23,893 nt of DNA from Bacteroidota bacterium (GTDB lineage Bacteria; Bacteroidota; Bacteroidia; Bacteroidales; VadinHA17). Shown one piece after another: positions 6,526 through 14,450 of the stretch; positions within the stretch are counted from its first letter, which is position 1, and every line of letters starts with the position of its first letter. The DNA is taken from the NCBI GenBank assembly GCA_023430725.1, contig JAEYZD010000090.1, forward strand, positions 1-23,893. The letters are read 5' to 3'. A model generated the notes under the pieces. It searched no databases. It saw only the letters and a program-made list of their open reading frames with translations, and was not told the DNA's origin. Position numbers and translations under genes: made by a program.

Positions 6526-8532
6526 ATGAAGCTTGCTGACGCGAAGAAAAGGGCTGAAGAACTCAGGAAAACAATTGATGAACATAATCACAGGTATTAT
6601 GTTCTCAATCAACCTGTTATTTCCGACTTCGAATTCGACCTGATGCTTAATGAGCTTCAGACAATCGAAAAGAAATTTCCGGAGCTTGCAACCCCGGACT
6701 CTCCCACCGTCAGGGTTGGAAGTGACCTCACCACCGAGTTTATCCAGGTTGAACACCGCTGGCCGATGCTATCTCTCGGCAACACCTACAGCTATGACGA
6801 ATTAAAGGAATTCGGTGAACGGGTGAAAAAGACGATGGGATACGAGCCGGAGTATGTATGTGAACTCAAATATGACGGAGTATCCATCAGCCTGACCTAC
6901 GAGGACGGAGTTCTGGTCAGGGCTGTCACCCGGGGTGACGGGACGGTGGGTGATGATGTGACAGCCAATGTAAGGACTATCAGAAGCATTCCGCTGAAGG
7001 TCACCGCACGGGATCTCCCTTCTCTCTTTGTGGTAAGGGGTGAGATCTATCTTCCCCGCAAGGGATTTGAGGAGATGAATGCGGCTCGTCAGCTCAACGG
7101 TGAACCACCCTTTGCCAATCCCCGCAATGCTGCAGCCGGAACAATCAAGCTGCTTGACTCACGTATTGTTGCCTCCAGACCGCTCGACTGTTTTCTCTAT
7201 TACCTGCTTGGGGAAATGCTCCCGGCGGACAATCATTATGACAACATCATGGCACTCCGCAGGTGGGGTTTCAGGACACCTGACGTAATAGAACGGTTCA
7301 CGGGCATTGAGGAGGTCCTGGGGTTCATATCCACATGGGAGAGTGAGCGCAGGAAGCTGCCATATGATACAGACGGCGTGGTGATCAAGGTCAATGCCAC
7401 GGATGCGCGTCAGCTGCTGGGCACCACCGCTAAATCGCCACGCTGGGCGATAGCCTACAAGTATGCAGCCGAGCAGGCCGTCACAGAGCTGTTATCGGTC
7501 GATTTCCAGGTTGGAAGAACCGGCAATGTAACACCCGTTGCCAACCTGCGTCCCGTTTTGCTTGCCGGCACCACTGTCAGGCGTGCCTCGCTGCATAACA
7601 GTGACCAGATAGGTCTTTTGGGGCTGCACTACGGTGACAGCGTTATAATTGAGAAGGGAGGTGAGATAATTCCCAAGATCGTAGCTGTTGAAACCACTCT
7701 GCGCCATCCGGAGGCTGCGGTGGTTGTCTTCCCGGAGCGTTGCCCGGAGTGTGACACAACCCTGGTCCGCAGCGAGGGTGAGGCTAATCACTATTGTCCC
7801 AATTACCTCCATTGCCCGCCGCAGATAACCAGGCGAATAATTCATTTCGTCTCACGCAAGGCGATGGATATCGAGGGCCTCGGCGAAGAGACGGTGGAGA
7901 TGCTTTTCACTGAGGGACTCATCCGGAACGTGGCTGACCTGTATGATCTTAAACATGAACAGCTTGCAGCACTCGAGAGAATGGGTGACAAATCGGCTGC
8001 CAATATCCTGTCAGGTCTTTCCGCCTCCCTTGCTGCCCCCTGGAACAGGAAGCTCTTCGCCCTTGGCATAAGGCACGTGGGTGAAACGGTGGCAAAGACA
8101 CTGGCTGTGGCATTCCCTGACATTGACAGGCTGATGGATGCCGGCGGGGAGGAGTTGCTTTCACTGCCGGATATCGGGCCGCGTATCGCTGCAAGCGTAA
8201 AAGAGTACTTCTCTGACGCTGACAACATTGAGATCATCAACAGGCTGAAAGCAGCCGGGATGACCTTTGAGGGGGTTGTGACGGCCGCAACAGGAAACGG
8301 TCCGCTGGCCGGCAAAACGGTTGTGGTGAGCGGCACTTTCGAGGGATTCACACGCGACGGCATCAAGGCTGCCATCGAGGCTGCAGGAGGCAAGGCGACC
8401 GGCTCTGTAACAGGCAATACTTCATTCGTAGTTGCAGGCAGCGACATGGGTCCTGCCAAAAGAGCAAAAGCCACCGCACTTGGCGTACCTGTCCTGACTG
8501 AGGAGGAGTTTGTCAAAATGATTAAAGAATAA
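6526..8532 (+). CDS. ligA: NAD-dependent DNA ligase
   Basis: A 668-residue LigA, normal length for the family. It seals nicks in duplex DNA during replication and repair, using NAD+ to form the enzyme-AMP intermediate. Domains in order: Ia (NAD binding, HNHRYYVLNQPVISDFEFD), adenylation domain with the nucleotidyl lysine in CELKYDGVSI (K115), OB fold, a four-cysteine zinc finger (C406, C409, C424, C430), helix-hairpin-helix repeats (for example GIRHVGETVA and LPDIGPRIA), and a C-terminal BRCT domain (about 591-668, KTVVVSGTFEGFTRDGIK). The ATG at 6526 is preferred over an in-frame TTG two codons upstream. It follows the radical SAM gene by 31 bp and could be read from the same transcript, though nothing links it to that system. 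Confidence 0.98.
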   Translation: MKLADAKKRAEELRKTIDEHNHRYYVLNQPVISDFEFDLMLNELQTIEKKFPELATPDSPTVRVGSDLTTEFIQVEHRWPMLSLGNTYSYDELKEFGERVKKTMGYEPEYVCELKYDGVSISLTYEDGVLVRAVTRGDGTVGDDVTANVRTIRSIPLKVTARDLPSLFVVRGEIYLPRKGFEEMNAARQLNGEPPFANPRNAAAGTIKLLDSRIVASRPLDCFLYYLLGEMLPADNHYDNIMALRRWGFRTPDVIERFTGIEEVLGFISTWESERRKLPYDTDGVVIKVNATDARQLLGTTAKSPRWAIAYKYAAEQAVTELLSVDFQVGRTGNVTPVANLRPVLLAGTTVRRASLHNSDQIGLLGLHYGDSVIIEKGGEIIPKIVAVETTLRHPEAAVVVFPERCPECDTTLVRSEGEANHYCPNYLHCPPQITRRIIHFVSRKAMDIEGLGEETVEMLFTEGLIRNVADLYDLKHEQLAALERMGDKSAANILSGLSASLAAPWNRKLFALGIRHVGETVAKTLAVAFPDIDRLMDAGGEELLSLPDIGPRIAASVKEYFSDADNIEIINRLKAAGMTFEGVVTAATGNGPLAGKTVVVSGTFEGFTRDGIKAAIEAAGGKATGSVTGNTSFVVAGSDMGPAKRAKATALGVPVLTEEEFVKMIKE

Positions 8533-8567
8533 TCGTGCCACCAATCCGCCGAAGCCAAAAAAATCCA

Positions 8568-8575
8568 TAGGTTTG
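8568..8575 (+). promoter_or_regulatory. Candidate -7 box before the DUF6913-like gene
   Basis: TAGGTTTG is a perfect TAnnTTTG, ending 7 bases before the ATG at 8583. Transcription from it would begin almost at the start codon, giving a leaderless message. No -33 element is evident, so it may be a chance match. Confidence 0.3.
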
Positions 8576-8582
8576 CATTCTT

Positions 8583-9149
8583 ATGGGACTTTTTTACAAT
8601 CTCAGATTAAAAGCCGGCAGGATGATGCTGCAAAGGCGTCTTGGATCCCTGAGGAGGATGCGGCAGGATTTTAATCTTGACCGGGTAAAGAAAGTGGGGA
8701 TACTCTGGGATGCCTCTTTTGAGAATGATTTTCAACATCTTGCAGCGCTCAACCGTCAGTTGGCGGAGGCAGGGAGAAGTGTTGAGGTGCTTGCCTGGAT
8801 ACCCGGAAAGACAGTTCCTGACAGGCTTACCGGTCTCTCATACATGAAGTTTCTCAGGCAGAGTGATCTGAACTGGGCATTCATGCCGGTCTCGGAGGAT
8901 GCAAGGAAATTCCTTGAAACGAAGTATGATCTCCTGATAGACGTTAATCCCTCCTCCCTCTTTCAGCTTAATGCAATTGTGGCGCTTTCGCCCGCACAAA
9001 TGAAAGTCGGTCCTGATATTACCGACATGCCTGAGGAAACTCCCTATGATCTGATGATCAGGGAGTCAAAACCGTTCAGCATCGCTCATTTTATTGAGCA
9101 GGTGATGCATTACCTTTCAATTATCGGCCGCCCGGAAACGAGGGCCTGA
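8583..9149 (+). CDS. Conserved Bacteroidetes protein, DUF6913-like
   Basis: A 188-residue protein with no signal peptide or membrane helix. It has a basic N-terminus (about 35 residues rich in R and K), then a VKKVGILWDASFENDF strand-turn. The middle YDLLIDVNPSSLFQLNAIVALSPAQMKVG is typical of a small family found next to ligA or dapA in Bacteroidetes, which I associate with DUF6913. The family has no known function. The fold looks alpha/beta. It lies 50 bp after ligA and ends 9 bp from the convergent secA stop. The assignment is from memory of the family, so the name is less certain than the gene itself. Confidence 0.75.
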   Translation: MGLFYNLRLKAGRMMLQRRLGSLRRMRQDFNLDRVKKVGILWDASFENDFQHLAALNRQLAEAGRSVEVLAWIPGKTVPDRLTGLSYMKFLRQSDLNWAFMPVSEDARKFLETKYDLLIDVNPSSLFQLNAIVALSPAQMKVGPDITDMPEETPYDLMIRESKPFSIAHFIEQVMHYLSIIGRPETRA

Positions 9150-9158
9150 GCTCTTCTG

Positions 9159-12100
9159 TCAGGCTCCGGCAGAGTCTGCGAGACCCTGTCCGTGGCAGTG
9201 CTTGAACTTCTTGCCGCTGCCGCACGGGCATGGATCATTTCTCCCGACCTTTTTCTCAACCCTGACGGGTGCGGTCTGCTGCTGCCGCGGTTCCGGCGAG
9301 CCGCCGCCGCCGCTGCGGTATCCTTCGAAATCGCTCTTCTGTGTCTTCAGCCTGCTCATGTCAGCCTGGCGCCGACGCTGGGCTTCCCTTACATTGTCCG
9401 GTGATGCGGTTGGAATGGTTCCCTTCATCAGGAGGCTTACCACGTCCTGGTTAACCTTGTTGATCATGGTCTTGAAGAGCTCAAACGACTCGAACTTGTA
9501 GATAAGCAGAGGGTCCTTCTGCTCGTAGGTGGCATTCTGCACTGACTGCTTGAGGTCATCCATCTCCCTGAGGTGCTCACGCCATGCATCATCAATGGTC
9601 GCCAGCACTGCAGTCTTCTCGAATGAGCGAAGCAGTTCCCTCCCCTGGCTTTCGACAGCTGCCTTGAGGTTGGTGACGACATTGTAGGTCTTTACTCCGT
9701 CAGTAACTGGTACCACAACATTCTCATAGGTTCCGGACATGCGCTCATAGACATCCTTCAGCACCGGAAAGGCTGTTGAGGAGATGGTTTCGCTCTTGCG
9801 GCGGTAAGCGTCAAGCACCTTTGCATAGACACTTTCCACAACTTCCTCGTTGCTGTTCTTGCTGAATTCAGTCTTTGAAACCGGTGCGTCAACGGAGAGA
9901 GTTCTTATAAGTGCAAACTGGAACTCATCAAATTCCGATGAATCCTTGTAAGTGTTGACGATATTCTCAGTTACATCATACATCATGTTTGCAATGTCCA
10001 CGCTGAGCCTCTCACCGAGCAGGGCATGGCGGCGCTTGCTGTAGATCACCTCCCTCTGCGAGTTCATGACGTCATCATACTCCAGCAGCCTCTTCCTTAT
10101 GCCGAAGTTGTTCTCTTCCACCTTCTTCTGGGCTCTCTCTATTGACTTGGTGATCATCGGGTGCTGGATCATCTCACCGTCTTTCAGGCCAAGTTTGTCC
10201 ATGATACCCGAGATCCTCTCCGAACCGAACAGGCGCATCAGGTCGTCTTCCAGTGAGACGAAGAACTGCGACGAGCCCGGGTCACCCTGTCGTCCGGCAC
10301 GGCCTCTGAGCTGTCGGTCAACGCGGCGCGACTCATGCCTCTCTGTACCGATTATTGCAAGTCCTCCGGCCTTTTTTACTTCAGGAGTAAGTTTTATATC
10401 AGTACCGCGACCGGCCATGTTGGTGGCGATTGTGACCGTGCCGGTTTTGCCGGCCTCCAGGACTATCTCAGCCTCGCGCTGATGAAGCTTGGCATTCAGC
10501 ACATTGTGCTTCAACCCCTTCATCTTGAGCATACGGCTGAGAAGCTCGGAGATCTCCACTGAGGTGGTACCCACCAGGACAGGTCGTCCGGCCTTGTTGA
10601 GGTTCACAATCTCATCAATTACAGCGTTGTATTTCTCGCGCTTGGTCTTGTAGACAAGGTCCTCATGGTCATTCCTGATGACCTTTACGTTGGTCGGAAT
10701 GACAACCACGTCAAGCTTGTAGATGTTCCAGAACTCTCCTGCCTCGGTGATGGCGGTACCTGTCATGCCTGCCAGCTTGTGGTACATCCTGAAGTAGTTC
10801 TGCAGGGTGATTGTTGCGTATGTCTGGGTAGAAGCCTCAACCTTCACGTTTTCCTTTGCCTCGATGGCCTGGTGCAGCCCGTCGGAGTAGCGGCGTCCTT
10901 CGAGGATACGGCCGGTCTGCTCGTCGACGATCTTCACCTTGTTGTCCATGAGCACATACTCCACATCCTTCTCGAAGAGGGTATAGGCCTTCATCAGCTG
11001 GGTCATCGTATGAACACGCTCCGACTTAACGGCGAAATCCTTCAGCAGTTCATCCTTGGCGCGCATCCTCTCCTGCTCATCCTTTACACTTTTCTCAATG
11101 TCAGCAATCTTGCTTCCTACGTCAGGAAGCACGAAGAAACTGGAATCCTCAACTGATGTTGAAATCAGGTCATGTCCCTTCTCCGTCAGCTCGATTGAGT
11201 TTGCCTTTTCATCTATCACGAAGTAGAGTTCCTCGGTTACCTTGGGCATCTCCTTCGAATTGTTCTGCATGTAGAAGTTTTCGGTCTTCTGCAGAAGGCT
11301 TCTGACCCCCTCCTCGCTGAGGTACTTGATCAGTGCGCTGTTCTTGGGGAGGCCCTTGTAGGCCCTCAGGAGCAGGAGTCCGCCCTTTTCGTTGTCACCT
11401 TCGTTAATGAGTTTCTTCGAGTCAGCAAGCAGCTGTGTGACAAGTTTTCGCTGTGCGCTGACCAGCTTCTCCACCTTGTGTTTGTACTCGTCAAACGTGG
11501 AGGTGTCGCTCTTTGCAGTGGGGCCCGAGATGATGAGCGGGGTCCTGGCATCGTCGATGAGCACCGAGTCTACCTCGTCAACGATGGCGTAGTGGTGCTT
11601 CCTCTGGACAAGGTCCTCAGGGTTGATTGCCATATTGTCACGCAGGTAATCAAAACCGAACTCGTTGTTGGTACCGAATGTGATGTCAGAGTTGTATGCC
11701 TTGCGTCGGGCGTTTGAGTTGGGTTCGTGCTTGTCGATGCAGTCTACTGAGAGGCCGTGGAATTCATACAGAGGACCCATCCATTCTGAGTCTCTCTTGG
11801 AGAGGTAGTCGTTCACTGTAACTATGTGTACTCCTCTGCCTGCCAGCGCATTAAGAAATACCGGCAGAGTTGCGACAAGGGTTTTGCCCTCACCGGTGGC
11901 CATCTCGGATATCTTGCCTTTATGGAGTGCCACGCCGCCGATCAGCTGTACGTCGTAGTGCACCATATCCCAGACAATCTCGTTGCCTCCCGCCATCCAG
12001 CGGTTCTTCCAGTATGCCTTTTCCCCTTCCACGGTTATTGACGGGCGTGTTGCGGCGAGGTTCCGATCCCACTCCCGGGCGGTCACCTCCAGAACTTCAT

Positions 12101-12476
12101 TCTCCTTGAAGCGGCGTGCAGTCTCCTTAACTATCGCGAATGCGACAGGGAGAATCTCGTCGAGTATGCCCTCAAGCTTTTCCAGTATCTGCTTTTCGAG
12201 TTTATCTATCTGGTTATAAAGCTCTTCCTTGCGGTTTACATCTTCTTCCTTCTCAGCCTCTGTGCGCAGGGCAGTAATCTCGTTCTCTTCCTGTGTGACT
12301 GATTCACGTATCTCCTTTTTCAGTTCGGCTGTTCTGTCACGCAGCTGGTCATTTGTCATGGGTCTGACCAGTTCACTCTCTTTCAGTATCTTGCCTACAA
12401 AGGGATTGATTTCTTTCAGGTCACGTTCCTCCTTGTTGCCCAGGAACATTGTAAGGACCTTATTGACGATGCTCAT
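9159..12476 (-). CDS. secA: Preprotein translocase ATPase SecA
   Basis: The motor of Sec protein export: a cytoplasmic and peripheral membrane ATPase that pushes unfolded preproteins through SecYEG. At 1105 residues it is the long Bacteroidetes form; E. coli SecA is about 900. Visible elements: Walker A MATGEGKT (K198), Walker B VDEVDSVLIDDARTPLIISG from about 299, an insertion-rich stretch around 325-440, the second nucleotide-binding fold with TNMAGRGTDIKL and RQLRGRAGRQGDPG, helical scaffold and wing, and a C-terminal zinc-binding tail GRNDPCPCGSGKKFKHCHGQ (C1083, C1085, C1094, H1095) that normally contacts SecB and ribosomes. A second ATG (M10) would also be possible. It has its own -7 box and runs convergently into the DUF6913-like gene. 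Confidence 0.98.
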   Translation of the reverse strand: MSIVNKVLTMFLGNKEERDLKEINPFVGKILKESELVRPMTNDQLRDRTAELKKEIRESVTQEENEITALRTEAEKEEDVNRKEELYNQIDKLEKQILEKLEGILDEILPVAFAIVKETARRFKENEVLEVTAREWDRNLAATRPSITVEGEKAYWKNRWMAGGNEIVWDMVHYDVQLIGGVALHKGKISEMATGEGKTLVATLPVFLNALAGRGVHIVTVNDYLSKRDSEWMGPLYEFHGLSVDCIDKHEPNSNARRKAYNSDITFGTNNEFGFDYLRDNMAINPEDLVQRKHHYAIVDEVDSVLIDDARTPLIISGPTAKSDTSTFDEYKHKVEKLVSAQRKLVTQLLADSKKLINEGDNEKGGLLLLRAYKGLPKNSALIKYLSEEGVRSLLQKTENFYMQNNSKEMPKVTEELYFVIDEKANSIELTEKGHDLISTSVEDSSFFVLPDVGSKIADIEKSVKDEQERMRAKDELLKDFAVKSERVHTMTQLMKAYTLFEKDVEYVLMDNKVKIVDEQTGRILEGRRYSDGLHQAIEAKENVKVEASTQTYATITLQNYFRMYHKLAGMTGTAITEAGEFWNIYKLDVVVIPTNVKVIRNDHEDLVYKTKREKYNAVIDEIVNLNKAGRPVLVGTTSVEISELLSRMLKMKGLKHNVLNAKLHQREAEIVLEAGKTGTVTIATNMAGRGTDIKLTPEVKKAGGLAIIGTERHESRRVDRQLRGRAGRQGDPGSSQFFVSLEDDLMRLFGSERISGIMDKLGLKDGEMIQHPMITKSIERAQKKVEENNFGIRKRLLEYDDVMNSQREVIYSKRRHALLGERLSVDIANMMYDVTENIVNTYKDSSEFDEFQFALIRTLSVDAPVSKTEFSKNSNEEVVESVYAKVLDAYRRKSETISSTAFPVLKDVYERMSGTYENVVVPVTDGVKTYNVVTNLKAAVESQGRELLRSFEKTAVLATIDDAWREHLREMDDLKQSVQNATYEQKDPLLIYKFESFELFKTMINKVNQDVVSLLMKGTIPTASPDNVREAQRRRQADMSRLKTQKSDFEGYRSGGGGSPEPRQQQTAPVRVEKKVGRNDPCPCGSGKKFKHCHGQGLADSAGA

Positions 12477-12502
12477 TTACTGTCATTTTTTAAAAACATC
12501 CG

Positions 12503-12510
12503 CAAAATTA
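12503..12510 (-). promoter_or_regulatory. Bacteroidetes -7 promoter box for secA
   Basis: The minus strand reads TAATTTTG, a perfect TAnnTTTG, 26 bases before the secA ATG. The surrounding 12480-12525 stretch is strongly AT-rich. A -33 TTTG is not obvious. Confidence 0.6.
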
Positions 12511-12547
12511 ATATATTTTATGGTTCATTGGGGAAGAAAGGTAGATT

Positions 12548-12574
12548 AGGCAATAGGCAGGAGGCAATAGGCAG
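12548..12574. repeat. Tandem pair of AGGCAATAGGCAG
   Basis: Two perfect 13-base copies (12548-12560 and 12562-12574) are separated by a single G, giving a 14-bp period. Each copy contains the shorter echo AGGCA twice. It sits in the 232-bp gap between secA and ferritin, in a purine-rich stretch. GGCAATAGGCA-type intergenic tandem repeats are seen in other Bacteroidetes genomes. No function is apparent. Confidence 0.6.
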
Positions 12575-12637
12575 TAGTGTTTGCAGGACAAGGGAGAAGG
12601 TAGACCATAAAGAATTGTAAACGGCATGGTACCGGCC

Positions 12638-12666
12638 AAAAAAACCGGGGCGGTGTGGCCCCGGTT
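12638..12666 (-). terminator. Intrinsic terminator after the ferritin gene
   Basis: On the minus strand AACCGGGGC and GCCCCGGTT form a perfect 9-bp GC-rich stem around a 6-base loop. The stem runs directly into a T7 tract (12644 down to 12638, two of the Ts shared with the stem). It lies 43 bases past the ferritin stop and closes the dnaX-kinase-receiver-ferritin block before secA. Confidence 0.85.
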
Positions 12667-12708
12667 GATTATCCGGACGCAGTGTGCGCCCTTATGCGGT
12701 AAATTGCG

Positions 12709-13194
12709 TCAGCTCCTGAGCTTCATTATATCACGGTCAAGGAAATAGACACCGTGCTGACCGGCAAGCTCGAGCTTGTCAATGATCTGCTGTGCACTGC
12801 TCTCCTCTTCAACCTGCTCCTTGACAAACCACTGGATCCAGTTGGTTGTGGCATGGTCCTTCTCGGCAATGGCGACTTCAAGAACCTCATTGATGCTGGC
12901 GGTTATGAACTGCTCATGCTTAAGCACTTCGGCAAACACCTCGGGTATCCCCTTGAACTTCACGGGTGGCTTCTTGAATTCGGGGATAATTGCATTACCG
13001 CCGCGTTCATTGACCCACTTGATAAACTTGAACATATGTGCTCTCTCCTCTTCGGACTGTGCATAAAGCCATGCAGCAATGCCCGAGAGGCCTTTTGCCT
13101 CTGCCCATGATCCCATGGCGAGGTAGAGGTTTGATGAGAAACCTTCTCTTTCGATCTGCCTGTTGCAGATCTCTTCAACTTTTTTCGTTAACAT
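12709..13194 (-). CDS. ftnA: Bacterial non-haem ferritin
   Basis: A 161-residue four-helix-bundle ferritin that oxidises Fe(II) and stores it as a mineral inside a 24-mer cage in the cytoplasm. The ferroxidase residues sit at the same positions as in E. coli FtnA: E17, Y24, E50, H53, E94, Q127 and E130. The third-site residues E49, E126 and E129 are also present. There is no haem-ligating methionine pattern of the bacterioferritin kind. The ATG at 13194 gives the expected MLTKKVEEICNRQIEREGF start. The gene is 58 bp after the receiver gene and no promoter box is seen in that gap, so it is probably read from the upstream operon. A strong terminator follows. Confidence 0.95.
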   Translation of the reverse strand: MLTKKVEEICNRQIEREGFSSNLYLAMGSWAEAKGLSGIAAWLYAQSEEERAHMFKFIKWVNERGGNAIIPEFKKPPVKFKGIPEVFAEVLKHEQFITASINEVLEVAIAEKDHATTNWIQWFVKEQVEEESSAQQIIDKLELAGQHGVYFLDRDIMKLRS

Positions 13195-13252
13195 ATTATT
13201 GATATTTAATGGTTCTGATTTTCCTTCAATAACAAGCCATCCTCCATAATGT

Positions 13253-13618
13253 TTAACCCAGCAGCTCCTTCACCTTCTGCACAAGTTCCGAGGGGAGGAA
13301 CGGCTTTGAGAAGACATGGTCGGCACCCAGTTTACTTGCCATCATAAGATAGCTTCCGGGGCCTGCCATTCCTCCGCCGCTGATTGCAATAAGCCTGGTT
13401 GACGGCTTCATCTCCCTGATTTTCATTATGACCATCAAACCATCCTCCTCGGGCATGAGCAGGTCAGTAATGACGAGATCAACGATTGAAGGACGGAATT
13501 TGATGAGTGCCTCCCGTCCGTCAGCGGCAGTGATAACCGTATACCTGCGCTTCTCGAGGGCATCCCTCAGCATCTCGCGCAGTGCGGCATCATCCTCCAC
13601 TATCATTATTCCTGCCAT
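13253..13618 (-). CDS. Stand-alone CheY-like response regulator receiver
   Basis: A 121-residue single receiver domain with no output domain. The acidic pocket is E8, D9 and D10; the phosphoacceptor is D52 in DLVITDLLMPEEDG; the switch serine is S80; and the conserved lysine is K105 in FSKPF. All key residues are intact, so it should be phosphorylatable. A glycine-rich loop (GGGMAGPGS, 81-89) follows the switch serine. It begins 29 bp after the histidine kinase gene, its likely partner. With no DNA-binding or enzymatic domain, its output must go through protein contact or phosphorelay. Confidence 0.93.
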   Translation of the reverse strand: MAGIMIVEDDAALREMLRDALEKRRYTVITAADGREALIKFRPSIVDLVITDLLMPEEDGLMVIMKIREMKPSTRLIAISGGGMAGPGSYLMMASKLGADHVFSKPFLPSELVQKVKELLG

Positions 13619-13647
13619 CTGTTTTTCCGTGATTAGGGAGCCCGAAG

Positions 13648-14433
13648 TTAACTTTTTTCAGGGACAGAGCCAAAAAAGACCGAAGGAATCAACAGGCTGA
13701 TGGTTGTTCCTTTGCCAGGTTCAGAATCTACCCTGATTTTACCTCCAAGTTCCTTTATTGCGTCACTGACGACTGTCAGTCCCAGTCCTGTGCCAGTCTT
13801 CCTGCCCGATGTGAACCACGGATCGAATATCCTGGCGGCCGTTTCTGCATCCATCCCCTTGCCTGTGTCTCCTACGGTTACAAGGATAGCATGATGGATT
13901 TCGCCAACTCCTGCCCCTGTGCTCCTGTCAGGCAGGTCAAGTGTCACCGTGACGGTGCCCTCCGTGTCTCCGATTGCCTGTGAGGCATTCAGCAGGAGGT
14001 TAAGGAAGATCCTGAAGAGCTGAGCCGGCACAGCCATAACGGTGGCCTCAGGCAATTTGAGCATTCGTCGGATTTGTATGCCAGAAGGGACGGATGGCCT
14101 TATAAAATCTATTGTATCGGCAATGACATCCGCCACCCTTACTGCCACCTTCTCCTGCGCAGAGCGATGGCTGAGGCTGAGCAGCTGACCGGTAAGCATT
14201 TTTGCCCTGTCTGCCGCAGAAATGATCCTTTTTGCCTGCTCCGATGCTTCAGGACTGTCATCACCAAGGATCTCGAGCACCTGTTCAGTGTAGCCGTAAA
14301 TTGTTGTAAGCACCGTGTTCAGATCGTGAGCTATGCCTCCTGCCAGGGCGCTCAGTTGTGCAGCGGCACCGGGACTCTGTCCCAATCCAGCAAGCCCGCC
14401 GGCATCCGGCCTGTTTATGTTCTGGTCACTCAC
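13648..14433 (-). CDS. Soluble NtrB-like histidine kinase lacking a sensor domain
   Basis: A 261-residue kinase made of only the dimerisation/phosphotransfer and ATPase domains. The H-box is ALAGGIAHDLNTVLTTIYGY, with H36 the expected phosphosite. The N-box is NLLLNASQAI (from 145), G1 is GDTGKGM (188-194), the F-box is FDPWFTSG and G2 is GTGLGL (214-219). The HDLN variant and FDPWFTSG are typical of hybrid/NtrB-like kinases. There is no PAS, GAF or membrane segment; only about 25 Gly/Ala-rich residues precede the H-box. The start is a GTG at 14433, preceded by an AAGG-type purine stretch; no suitable ATG exists before the H-box. It begins 17 bp after dnaX and 29 bp before the receiver gene. 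Confidence 0.92.
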   Translation of the reverse strand: MSDQNINRPDAGGLAGLGQSPGAAAQLSALAGGIAHDLNTVLTTIYGYTEQVLEILGDDSPEASEQAKRIISAADRAKMLTGQLLSLSHRSAQEKVAVRVADVIADTIDFIRPSVPSGIQIRRMLKLPEATVMAVPAQLFRIFLNLLLNASQAIGDTEGTVTVTLDLPDRSTGAGVGEIHHAILVTVGDTGKGMDAETAARIFDPWFTSGRKTGTGLGLTVVSDAIKELGGKIRVDSEPGKGTTISLLIPSVFFGSVPEKS

Positions 14434-14450
14434 CTGCCTTAAGTATGATC

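Noticed and set aside
7842..8558. Open frame of 238 codons antisense to ligA
   Set aside because: Ser/Ala/Pro-rich low-complexity translation typical of the reverse strand of a GC-rich gene; no family resemblance.
10665..11156. Open frame of 163 codons on the plus strand inside secA
   Set aside because: It is the antisense shadow of strongly conserved secA codons; no start signal and no recognisable protein.
12548..12574. CRISPR-like array
   Set aside because: Only two copies separated by one base, with no spacers and no cas genes.
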